Below are positions 16,665-22,979 of a stretch of 28,993 nucleotides of DNA, piece after piece. The stretch covers positions 1 through 28,993 of the forward strand of contig RPRC01000112.1 of assembly GCA_003857395.1 (NCBI GenBank), in the 5' to 3' direction. This stretch comes from Geobacter sp. GTDB lineage: Bacteria > Desulfobacterota > Desulfuromonadia > Geobacterales > Geobacteraceae. Numbering within the stretch: position 1 is the first letter of the stretch; every line of letters starts with the position of its first letter. The translations under genes and the position numbers were made by a program. Under the pieces are notes generated by a model, which was given only the letters and a program-made list of their open reading frames with translations, was not told where the DNA came from and searched no databases.

Positions 16665-16970
16665 CTACGTGATGTCCCGAAGTGCTGAGAAGAAGGATCT
16701 AGGCAATTTAAGGAGGGGATGAAATCCAAGGGACATACTAGCGACCGCATAACCGTAATATTTGCATCGCAGTATGTCCCCCGCATCCAATATGGGGTAG
16801 ATAGCAACGCACCATTTTGGAGCCAGAGCTAAAGCTCCTGCATAATGGGCATCATATGCGGTGATGCGCTGGTCCCAGTTGGCTGTGGACTTGGGGGACA
16901 CGTTCAGCACTTTGAGTCCTCCTCTTGGCGTCCAAAGAGAAATGGCGGCAATGACATCCAATTGTTCCAT
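16665..16970 (-). CDS. Hypothetical protein, unrecognised
   Basis: A 101-residue open frame begins at an ATG (16970) preceded by a weak purine stretch (GGGAATACAA). It contains a mildly hydrophobic middle (YAGALALAPKWCVAIYPILD) and two cysteines, and no recognised domain. The codon composition looks partly coding and the frame ends in RDIT. It lies downstream of the hybrid kinase and upstream of rsgA. It could be a remnant of a longer gene; no function can be assigned, and it may be non-coding. Confidence 0.3.
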   Translation of the reverse strand: MEQLDVIAAISLWTPRGGLKVLNVSPKSTANWDQRITAYDAHYAGALALAPKWCVAIYPILDAGDILRCKYYGYAVASMSLGFHPLLKLPRSFFSALRDIT

Positions 16971-17228
16971 TTGTATTCCCGGCCGGCATGGTCGAAGCGG
17001 TTTTCTGGACGGAACAATTATGTAATGTTGATAATTTGTTGGAATTAATTACGAGGCCAATTGTTTGTTCGCCGGCAATCTTTACATTTTTAATATTTAT
17101 CCAGAAGGCGCAATCAACTTTCAGCAGGCGTAAGGAGACTTGTTTCGGGTTGTTGCCTTTTTGGCATTTGGGAGTCAGCTATGGTGTCACCAAAACGAAA
17201 ATTTGGTATTTGGAGATTTCCCCGGTTT

Positions 17229-19301
17229 TCAATCGCAAAGCTTTCGTATCGCCTCTTTCAAATCTGACAACTTGTACGGCTTCTGAATAAAACCTGCCAG
17301 CCCCTTGCCCGCAAACTTCTGAGTCACTTCCTGCTCGTTGTACCCACTGCTCATGATAACCTTTACGTTGTGACCCATTGTTCTCAGCTCCCGGAAGCAC
17401 TGTTCTCCGTCCATATGAGGCATGGTGAGGTCCATGATAACGAGCGCTATGTCAGGCGTGATTTTGAATATCTCGACAGCTTCCCTGCCATCTCCGGCAG
17501 TGATGGTTGTAAAACCCAATTCCTGAAGCATTTCCTTGCCGATCCCACGAACCGTTTCTTCGTCGTCTACCAGGAGCACCGTTCCGCTCCCTTTCCAGTT
17601 ATCCTTGGTCGCGTCAACATTAAAAACTTCTGCAGGCCTATTGGATGCAGGAAGCAGTATTTTGAAGGAGGTGCCTTTCTTTGGCTCGCTGTAGACCTTT
17701 ATCGCCCCTTTGTGGCCCCGAATTATGCCGAGAACGGCAGCCAGCCCCAAGCCCCTGCCGGTGAACTTAGTCGTGAAGAACGGGTCGAACAGTTTGGAAA
17801 TGGTGTCCTTGTCCATGCCGCAGCCGGTGTCGGCTATCTCGAGATAGACATAAAGCCCTTCGCTAATATTGTCGTCCAACCAGATGTTTTTCAGATAGTT
17901 GCTGTCGCAGTCCATGCAGCCGGTGGTTATGGCGATAACGCCGCTCTTGTCGCCGATGGCTTCTGAGGCATTGATGACCAGGTTCATGACGACTTGGCGC
18001 ATCTGGGTAACATCTGCTTCGACAGTCGGGAGGTGTTCGTGCAGATTAAGCCGAAGTACCGCATTTTTGGAGATCGATATCTGCAGCATGTTGAGCATTT
18101 CTTCCAGGAGGCGATTGATGACGATGTTGTCGATTATGAACTTGCCCTTCCCTGAGTAGGCAAGCATCTGCTTGGCCAGGTCTGCAGCCTTGGCGGCAGC
18201 CGCTTCTATTTGGTGCAGGTTGCTTACAACGGGGGATTCCTTGTTGATCCGCATTAACGCAAGGTCGGCGTTACCGATGATGGTCATCAGGATGTTATTG
18301 AAGTCATGGGCAATGCCTCCTGCCAAAACACCGAGGCTCTCAAGTTTTTGAGTCTGCTGGAGTTGTTTCTCAATAGCCAGCTTTTCCTCCTCAGCACGCT
18401 TGCGCTCCGTAATGTCCTCGTACACTCCCAACAGGCCAATGACCGTGCTGGAAGCATCTGCTAAGGGTATCTTGGTAGTTTCAAGCCAGGCCTCCCTGTC
18501 ACTCATCTGTCGTTGGGTTTTGATAGTATGTTTTTTTGCGCATACGTTTTCCATGACCTCGCGGTCATCAGCGCGGTACCTTTCCGAATCTTCGCGGCTC
18601 CAAGGGAGGTCAAAATCATTTTTGCCGATAATGCTTTCAGGGCTATCTAACCCTGCGTCGTGGGCAAAAACCTGGTTGCAGCCCAGGTACACGGAATTCC
18701 GATCCTTCCAGAAAATGGATTGGGGAATGGTGTTTATGATGTGGGTGAGCATGTTGCGATTCTGAAGCAGCTTCTCATTGGATAGCAGCAGCTCTTCCTG
18801 GGCAATACTCATTTCTCCGATCAACTGGGCCAGGCGGGTAAAGAAATCCATCATCGATCTGATGGTTACTTCCGAAAAAATGGGAACCCGTTCCAACGCT
18901 TGAAGATAGGACTCTTTTTCAAACTCGAACTCGTCTGCTTGGCTGATAAAGTACTCTCTGTCGGGTTCTTCGGTAAAAAATTGTCCGGTAAAGAAATTTG
19001 CTACATGCTCACCGCGAATAATGATCGGCACTGCAACATCAACCAGGCCGTTCTTGCATTTGTAGATAGTATAGGTACTCCCTTTATCCAGACCGCCGGC
19101 AAGTACCGTGTCACTCTCACGGCAACGACTGGCTGTAACGGCATTAACCCTGTGAAAACAGGTACAGATATCCTGCCATCCGGTCGCTATCAGGATAGTG
19201 CCGTCCAGTTCAAGGATTGCGGTAACAGCACCGGTGATGGCAGTATAGCTCTCGCAAAGCCCTTTCAGCTCGTTGATATCCACCAGCTTTGCAAATCTCA
19301 T
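17229..19301 (-). CDS. PocR-PAS hybrid histidine kinase with receiver
   Basis: The 690-residue soluble sensor protein begins with a PocR-like domain (residues about 5-160) with cysteines C46, C48, C60 and C82, which in this family sit in a ligand or metal pocket. A PAS domain follows at about 186-298. The kinase core has the H-box His332 (GGIAHDFNN), N-box Asn444, and the G-boxes DTGCGMD and GRGLGLAAVLGIIRGH. The C-terminal receiver has D579, D580, phosphoacceptor D624 and K674, all intact. It should autophosphorylate and pass the phosphate to its own receiver. There is no membrane segment and no separate response regulator in the window, so the downstream target is unknown. The start ATG is preceded by GAGGT. 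Confidence 0.92.
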   Translation of the reverse strand: MRFAKLVDINELKGLCESYTAITGAVTAILELDGTILIATGWQDICTCFHRVNAVTASRCRESDTVLAGGLDKGSTYTIYKCKNGLVDVAVPIIIRGEHVANFFTGQFFTEEPDREYFISQADEFEFEKESYLQALERVPIFSEVTIRSMMDFFTRLAQLIGEMSIAQEELLLSNEKLLQNRNMLTHIINTIPQSIFWKDRNSVYLGCNQVFAHDAGLDSPESIIGKNDFDLPWSREDSERYRADDREVMENVCAKKHTIKTQRQMSDREAWLETTKIPLADASSTVIGLLGVYEDITERKRAEEEKLAIEKQLQQTQKLESLGVLAGGIAHDFNNILMTIIGNADLALMRINKESPVVSNLHQIEAAAAKAADLAKQMLAYSGKGKFIIDNIVINRLLEEMLNMLQISISKNAVLRLNLHEHLPTVEADVTQMRQVVMNLVINASEAIGDKSGVIAITTGCMDCDSNYLKNIWLDDNISEGLYVYLEIADTGCGMDKDTISKLFDPFFTTKFTGRGLGLAAVLGIIRGHKGAIKVYSEPKKGTSFKILLPASNRPAEVFNVDATKDNWKGSGTVLLVDDEETVRGIGKEMLQELGFTTITAGDGREAVEIFKITPDIALVIMDLTMPHMDGEQCFRELRTMGHNVKVIMSSGYNEQEVTQKFAGKGLAGFIQKPYKLSDLKEAIRKLCD

Positions 19302-19326
19302 GGGTTACCTCACGATTATTCTTTTG

Positions 19327-19379
19327 CTCAACGGAAGGCTTACCGGCCGGTTTAAGGGCCGGTCCAGCCTTCTGCTGAG
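19327..19379 (-). promoter_or_regulatory. Long imperfect hairpin in the kinase leader
   Basis: A 53-base inverted repeat lies 26 bases upstream of the kinase start codon. The paired segments are CTCA/TGAG, AAGGCT/AGCCTT and CCGGCC/GGCCGG, separated by short mismatches, with an eight-base loop. No U-run follows on either strand. It would form a stable RNA structure in the 5' untranslated region and could modulate translation, or be an operator. No known riboswitch consensus is recognised. Confidence 0.5.
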
Positions 19380-19468
19380 GAATTCATTATTATCGTCTTT
19401 TTTAAAATTTGGAGTTTTGCCACCTGACTTCTTCTTGTCAAGAGTTGAGACGCGACCCCTTTATGTTC

Positions 19469-19672
19469 TTATGTTCCCTTTATGTTTCCCGCTTTATACC
19501 AACCTTCCTGGGGCATTGAATGAAAGCATGTTGGCTTCGGGTTTATCCATTTGCCTTCTGGCGTAATTTCCCATTTTGTATAAAAGTCGATTGGCGAGGT
19601 GGTTTTGTCTATACGATAGCCCTCAGGATGAAAACCTATTTGAATATCTGTTGCCTTAAATTTTTTCTCCAT
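19469..19672 (-). CDS. Small hypothetical protein
   Basis: The 67-residue frame starts at ATG 19672 with a GAGGAG ribosome site eight bases upstream, which argues that it is or was a real gene. The sequence has several Trp, Pro, Lys and Gly residues (KWEITPEGKWINPKPTCFHS ... GWYKAGNIKGT) and looks like a small compact beta-rich protein. It has no transmembrane segment. It is divergent in neither sense from a known operon and its neighbours do not indicate a role. I do not recognise a family. Confidence 0.5.
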   Translation of the reverse strand: MEKKFKATDIQIGFHPEGYRIDKTTSPIDFYTKWEITPEGKWINPKPTCFHSMPQEGWYKAGNIKGT

Positions 19673-19739
19673 TATGTTTGCTCCTCGCTTTCTTTCAGCC
19701 TGCTGTGAATTCTGATTTTATTTTGTCAGCTGAACGGAT

Positions 19740-19803
19740 CTGGGTAACTGGCCGCACTGTAGCCCTGACACTGTTATCGCCTTACAGGCAGAGCGGTTAC
19801 CAG
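19740..19803. repeat. attC-like imperfect hairpin (candidate)
   Basis: The segment folds as CTGGGTAA / TTACCAG at the base (one bulged G), then CCGC (19752-19755) / GCGG (19793-19796), then CTGTA (19757-19761) / TACAG (19783-19787), with bulges on both sides and a 21-base loop. The outer ends contain AAC and GTT, like the simple-site cores of integron attC sites (RYYYAAC ... GTTRRRY), but the purine/pyrimidine pattern around them fits only partly. A 42-codon frame from GTG 19705 to a TGA at 19831 overlaps it and may be a gene remnant instead. Confidence 0.3.
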
Positions 19804-20426
19804 TTCTACTACGAGACACTGTTCCGCACCTGATAAGGCCTTGCTTGTTTGGCGATATTGTCGATGGTATTGTCGTTCTGCGCGTGTTGGGAATGAAATT
19901 CTGACGGATCAGTATGTAGCGTGTCGGCCAACTTACTCACCACTTGTTTTCCTATACAACCAGCACCATTCGGGTCAGACATCCAAGTTGTCAACGGTTT
20001 TCTGCTCGGCCTCTATTGCCTCGCTATCCGCAGAACAAAAAAACCGCCAATCGGGATACTCCGATCTGGCGGTTTTTGTTTTAACCTGTTTTGATTGCTG
20101 TAACGTGCAGACCCATGTGAGGTGCTTTCTGTGTGCATGCCAATTATTTCACTATAACTTTTTACCAAAACCAAATACCAAATACCATTTAATTTTTACA
20201 CATTAATGGCGAGGCGAGAGGCGAGGGAGGGCAGAAAAGATTTAAAGGGTTGAAGAGCAAGGAGGATCAACTCAAAGCTACCGGTGGCAATTCGGGAAGT
20301 TAAGGGAAATCTCCGTTGTCCCCTTGACTTTACTTATCATGGATGTCCCCAGATACCAGATACTCAGTTCAACTGTGATACCTGCTCGGCGGGTTACCGA
20401 TTCGCCTGCAGTTGTCGTATCAGCAA
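19804..20426. other. Non-coding stretch with no convincing gene
   Basis: No credible gene is seen here on either strand. It holds a terminator-like hairpin near 20040-20081, short direct repeats (ACCAAAT units near 20164-20187 and GGCGAG/GAGGCGAG units near 20208-20228) and AT-rich sequence. A few hydrophobic peptides can be read but lack ribosome sites and codon structure. It looks like decayed intergenic DNA next to the toxin-antitoxin genes. Confidence 0.6.
20041..20081. terminator. Terminator-like hairpin downstream of vapBC
   Basis: AAACCGCCA (20041-20049) pairs with TGGCGGTTT (20067-20075), with an inner TCGG/CCGA pair, and both outer arms run into A/T tracts. On the minus strand the hairpin is followed by a T-rich tract of about eight bases, so it may terminate transcripts coming from vapBC, about 350 bases upstream. 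It also has a weaker T-rich tail on the + strand. Confidence 0.7.
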
Positions 20427-20807
20427 TCAGGGTGATATTTTCGGGAAATATCTGACACCCGACAGTCCTTCAAAATCATTGTCCTGGGTCCAGACGGTCG
20501 CGTCATTTGTCTGTGCCGTGGCCAGAATAATACTGTCAGCCATTGGAATCTTTGAATCAAGGCTCAGTTTTGCAGCCAATAGAGCGATTGGCGAAGATAA
20601 TTCGATGATTCTGCCCTGATGCATTAATGCCGTTGCCTGGAGTGCCGAATCTTCTCCGCGTTGACGACAGACTACTTTGAACACCTCATACAATATAATT
20701 GTCGGCACCAATAATTCCGGGACGTTGCCAAGCGGCTCCGCAAAACAGTCGGCATTAGGGCCGTCCGAGAAAAACTCAAGCCATCCCGATGAGTCCACGA
20801 TGTTCAC
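20427..20807 (-). CDS. vapC: VapC-type PIN-domain toxin (ribonuclease)
   Basis: The 126-residue protein has the PIN-domain fold of VapC RNases. The acidic metal-binding residues are visible: D5 (NIVDSSGWLEFF), E41 (LYEVFK), D91 (MADSIILATA) and D109/D111 (WTQDNDFEGL). Such toxins cut tRNA or rRNA when their antitoxin is lost. The gene overlaps vapB by four bases (ATGA) and follows it on the minus strand, the typical toxin-second layout. Confidence 0.93.
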   Translation of the reverse strand: MNIVDSSGWLEFFSDGPNADCFAEPLGNVPELLVPTIILYEVFKVVCRQRGEDSALQATALMHQGRIIELSSPIALLAAKLSLDSKIPMADSIILATAQTNDATVWTQDNDFEGLSGVRYFPKISP

Positions 20808-21010
20808 AGGCGGTCTTCCTCTCTATTCACGGTTGTATCAATCCCTTTGAGAAAGCCCCGCATTTCTCGTATATCCTTGGACGGCATCAACTCGATCCTG
20901 TTACCGTAGGCGATGACCTGCATCATCTGACCGGGGATGAGATGAAGGCTCTCGCGGACCTCGCGTGGAATCACTACTTGGTATTTTGGCGAAAGTTTTA
21001 CAGTATTCAT
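20804..21010 (-). CDS. vapB: VapB-type AbrB-fold antitoxin
   Basis: The 68-residue protein is a SpoVT/AbrB swapped-hairpin DNA-binding domain (LSPKYQVVIPREVRESLHL, then PGQMMQVIAYGNRIEL). The C-terminal tail, which should wrap VapC, is charged. Its start has AGGAG five bases upstream. It would bind the promoter region upstream and repress the operon together with VapC. Confidence 0.92.
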   Translation of the reverse strand: MNTVKLSPKYQVVIPREVRESLHLIPGQMMQVIAYGNRIELMPSKDIREMRGFLKGIDTTVNREEDRL

Positions 21011-21046
21011 AACTTACTCCTATCGATAGTCATTTCGTTTAACAAT

Positions 21047-21075
21047 ATAATATTCGATGCAAAATACAATAGCAA
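21047..21075 (-). promoter_or_regulatory. Sigma-70 type promoter of vapBC
   Basis: On the minus strand TTGCTA (21070-21075) and TATTAT (21047-21052) are spaced by exactly 17 bases. This is a good housekeeping promoter and sits about 37 bases before the vapB start. The dyad-rich AT sequence around the -10 (AATATTATATTG) could be the antitoxin operator. Confidence 0.7.
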
Positions 21076-21095
21076 TTCTTGATTATTCGTCTATT

Positions 21096-21157
21096 TGTAA
21101 CGTCACAAGGCGCACCGGCAAAGCGAAGCGGAGACCGTCTGTCGCCGCGTGTTGGGA
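21096..21157. repeat. attC-like imperfect palindrome (candidate)
   Basis: The stretch between vapBC and the next toxin-antitoxin pair begins with TGTAACG and ends GTGTTGGGA, so it has AAC and GTT at its ends. The inner arms contain GGCG/CGCC and CGG/CCG pairs with bulges, around a central GCGAAGCG-type apex that is typical of integron attC sites. The purine/pyrimidine core pattern is imperfect. The length (about 62 bases) is within the attC range. It is supported by the integron-integrase remnant nearby, but no duplicate array is seen. Confidence 0.35.
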
Positions 21158-21222
21158 CTTCTTTCGTTCAGCTTCAAGGCAGCCGAATAAACTTGTGAAA
21201 AGGCTTAAAAAACTCCGAAAAT

Positions 21223-21240
21223 AGCTCTATATTTAGAGCT
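21223..21240. promoter_or_regulatory. Palindromic operator of the relBE-type pair
   Basis: AGCTCTA-TATT-TAGAGCT is a perfect 7-bp dyad with a four-base centre, 18 bases before the antitoxin start codon. TATATT at its centre could serve as a -10 element. A perfect dyad here fits autoregulation by an antitoxin-toxin complex. The ribosome site AGGAGG at 21248-21253 follows. The remaining sequence upstream to 21011 holds the vapB promoter and the attC-like palindrome. Confidence 0.6.
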
Positions 21241-21257
21241 GATTACAGGAGGTAGTT

Positions 21258-21514
21258 ATGCATATCGATACGATTTACGCTGATCTTTCTGTTAGCATGT
21301 CGGAATTTAAAAAAATCCGGCCCAGGTACTGCGTACCGCCGGCGAAAAACCGGTAGCTATCCTTAACCACAACCGCCCTGCATTTTACATGGTAACACCA
21401 AAGATTTTTGAGGCTCTTGTCGAAGCCCTCGCCGACCGGGAATTAATGGAAATTGTCCGCCACCGGCTAGCGCAAAAAGATCAGGCTGTCGAGGTCGACA
21501 TTGATACCGTCTGA
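21258..21514 (+). pseudogene. Phd/YefM-RelB-type antitoxin gene with a one-base frameshift
   Basis: The ATG at 21258 has an excellent ribosome site (AGGAGGTAGTT). The first frame reads MHIDTIYADLSVSMSEFKK and then goes out of frame at a run of seven A (21308-21314 area). Restoring one A (eight in total) gives a continuous frame: SEFKKNPAQVLRTAGEKPV and PAFYMVTPKIFEALVEALAD, a clear Phd/YefM or StbD-like antitoxin of about 85 residues, ending VDIDTV at 21514. As written the product would be short and inactive. The toxin gene downstream is intact. The frameshift may be real, a sequencing error, or corrected by transcriptional slippage on the A run. Confidence 0.85.
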
Positions 21515-21827
21515 AACCGACAGGGGGAAAACCAAATATTTCCTCAAGTTTGTGTTCGATGCTCTAAAGGAATGGCAGGCTCTCGACGGCAGCATCAAAG
21601 AACCTTTGCGCAAGGCGCTAAAAAAACGTCTGGAACAATCACACGTGCTAGGTGCTGAGCTTCATGGTGATCTGCGTGGCTGTTACAAGATAAAGTTACG
21701 TAAGCAAGGATACCGCTTGGTTTATACTGTCGAGGATGACGTTCTTGTCGTTTTCGTGTTGGCCATCGACCGCAGTGAAGATCTGGCTGCATATCATGCC
21801 GCAATGGACAGACTTCTCGAAAAATAA
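21501..21827 (+). CDS. RelE-type mRNA interferase toxin
   Basis: The 108-residue frame starts with TTG at 21501, preceded by GAGGT. The protein from TKYFLKFVFDALKEW onward matches RelE toxins. The basic residues near the ribosome-contact region (CYKIKLRKQGYRLVY) and the C-terminal VLAIDRSEDLAAYHAAMDRL, which holds the conserved Arg and Tyr, are intact. It would cut mRNA in the ribosomal A site. It overlaps the 3' end of the frameshifted antitoxin by 14 bases. An intact toxin beside a broken antitoxin is unusual. Confidence 0.9.
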   Translation: MIPSETDRGKTKYFLKFVFDALKEWQALDGSIKEPLRKALKKRLEQSHVLGAELHGDLRGCYKIKLRKQGYRLVYTVEDDVLVVFVLAIDRSEDLAAYHAAMDRLLEK

Positions 21828-21834
21828 AGTGTCA

Positions 21835-21888
21835 ATTCCAAGTGTGGAATGGAATCTATGGGGTCGGACCAAGTCAACCTCTTGATAT
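21835..21888. repeat. Hairpin and REP-like end next to a RAYT remnant
   Basis: ATTCCA-AGTG-TGGAAT (21835-21850) is a perfect hairpin just after the relE-type gene. It is followed by ATGGGGTCGGACC and a TTGATA segment. The GGGGTC(G/A)GACC...TTGAT type sequence is commonly found at the ends of REP-associated transposase units in deltaproteobacteria. It probably marks the downstream boundary of the RAYT remnant that follows. Confidence 0.5.
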
Positions 21889-22262
21889 TTATGAAACATT
21901 TTCCCATAAAATACTGTTATTTGGTGCTATAGCCGGATTTTCGGGGTTTAAATTGGCTTCATAGATTTCCGGTGACTCCTGGAGTACAAAAGCATCGCCA
22001 TTTGCTGTCACCTCTCTGCTTTTGCCCCGGACTCCGAGACAATCCTGGACTTTCAGGACAAACTGCTCACTTCCAACGGCGACACTCTTCGTCCAAATCT
22101 CGTCTCGTTGTCGTCCTTCATTACTCAGCGCCTCCTCTATCCATTCCCGATGGGCTCTTGACAATGCTTCAGGGTTGCTTATCTCCGCGACCTCCGCAAG
22201 GGCGTCAAGTGCAAGAAGTGTGTTGCGGCGGCGATTGCCCAGAATCTCTTGATAGCCGCCAA
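21889..22262 (-). pseudogene. C-terminal remnant of a RAYT (REP-associated Y1) transposase
   Basis: The frame (21889-22326) contains only the C-terminal third of a Y1/IS200-like transposase of the RAYT family: FGGYQEILGNRRRN, then LSRAHREWIEEALS, then WTKSVAVGSEQFVLKVQDCL and the end NNSILWENVS. The catalytic HUH and Tyr region is missing. The first 20 or so residues of the open frame (to about 22262) come from the antisense of the neighbouring integrase remnant, so the transposase is truncated at that junction. It is therefore inactive. Confidence 0.75.
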
Positions 22263-22979
22263 ATGCCCATTGGTCAAGGCATTTCCAGCATTTTCTGAAA
22301 AACAAACCCCCGGCCGAATTAACCACTGTCGATGTTAAGGAATACCTGACCTGGCTTGCGGTAGAATGCCATGTGGCGGCGTCTACGCAAAATCAGGCAT
22401 TTAATTCCCTGCTGTTCCTGTTCCGTCATGCGCTGAAACGGGAGTTCGGATAACTGCGCGATATCCCTCGCGCGAAAAAATCGCTCTATGTCCCGGTGGT
22501 TCTCTCAAGGGAGGAGATCGACTCGATCATTAAGCATCTCTATCACTCCTATGGCCTCATTTATGAAACTGCTGTTCGGCTGCGGCCTGCGTCAGTTCGA
22601 GTGTCTTCAACTCAGGGTTCGCGATTTTAATTTTGACGCGCGAATCCTGACTATCCACGGCAAGGGGAAAAAGGACCGGACCGTCCCTTTGCCAGAGTCG
22701 ATAATCGATCAGCTAAGGACGCAGATCAAGAGGGCAACCGATCTTCATCTGCGAGACCTGGCCGATTGCTATTATGGGGTTTTTCTTGATGATGCCGTGG
22801 AGAGGAAATATCCGAAGGCCCCGAAGGAGCTGGTTCATCATTGGTTCTTTCTGCAACGGTCTTTGACTGAGATGGGAGGAACAGGCCAATTACGACATCC
22901 GCACGATCCAGAATCTGCTCGGCCACTCCAGCCTGAAACAACCATGATATATATGCACGTTGAGCAGTTTTATATTTAG
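22260..22979 (+). pseudogene. Decayed integron-type tyrosine recombinase (intI-like)
   Basis: Read across frames, this is an integron integrase. The N-terminal segment (WSRHFQHFLKNKPPAELTTV, then EYLTWLAVECHVAASTQNQ) runs from about 22268 to a stop codon TAA at 22451-22453. The same frame continues (LRDIPRAKKSLYVPVVLS) to about 22545, where the frame shifts. The core (LLFGCGLRQFECLQLRVRDF, then KGKKDRTVPLPESI) follows up to about 22870. There an internal deletion removes the segment with the catalytic HxLRHSFAT. The end (ANYDIRTIQNLLGHSSLK) shifts again at the AAAC near 22935 to TTMIYMHV. It is clearly inactive. The ends of the gene are replaced by the RAYT remnant on the left and the mobile element on the right. 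Confidence 0.85.

Noticed and set aside
20164..20187. Short tandem ACCAAAT units that suggested a CRISPR or iteron array
   Set aside because: Only about three 7-8-base units without regular spacers; too few and too short.
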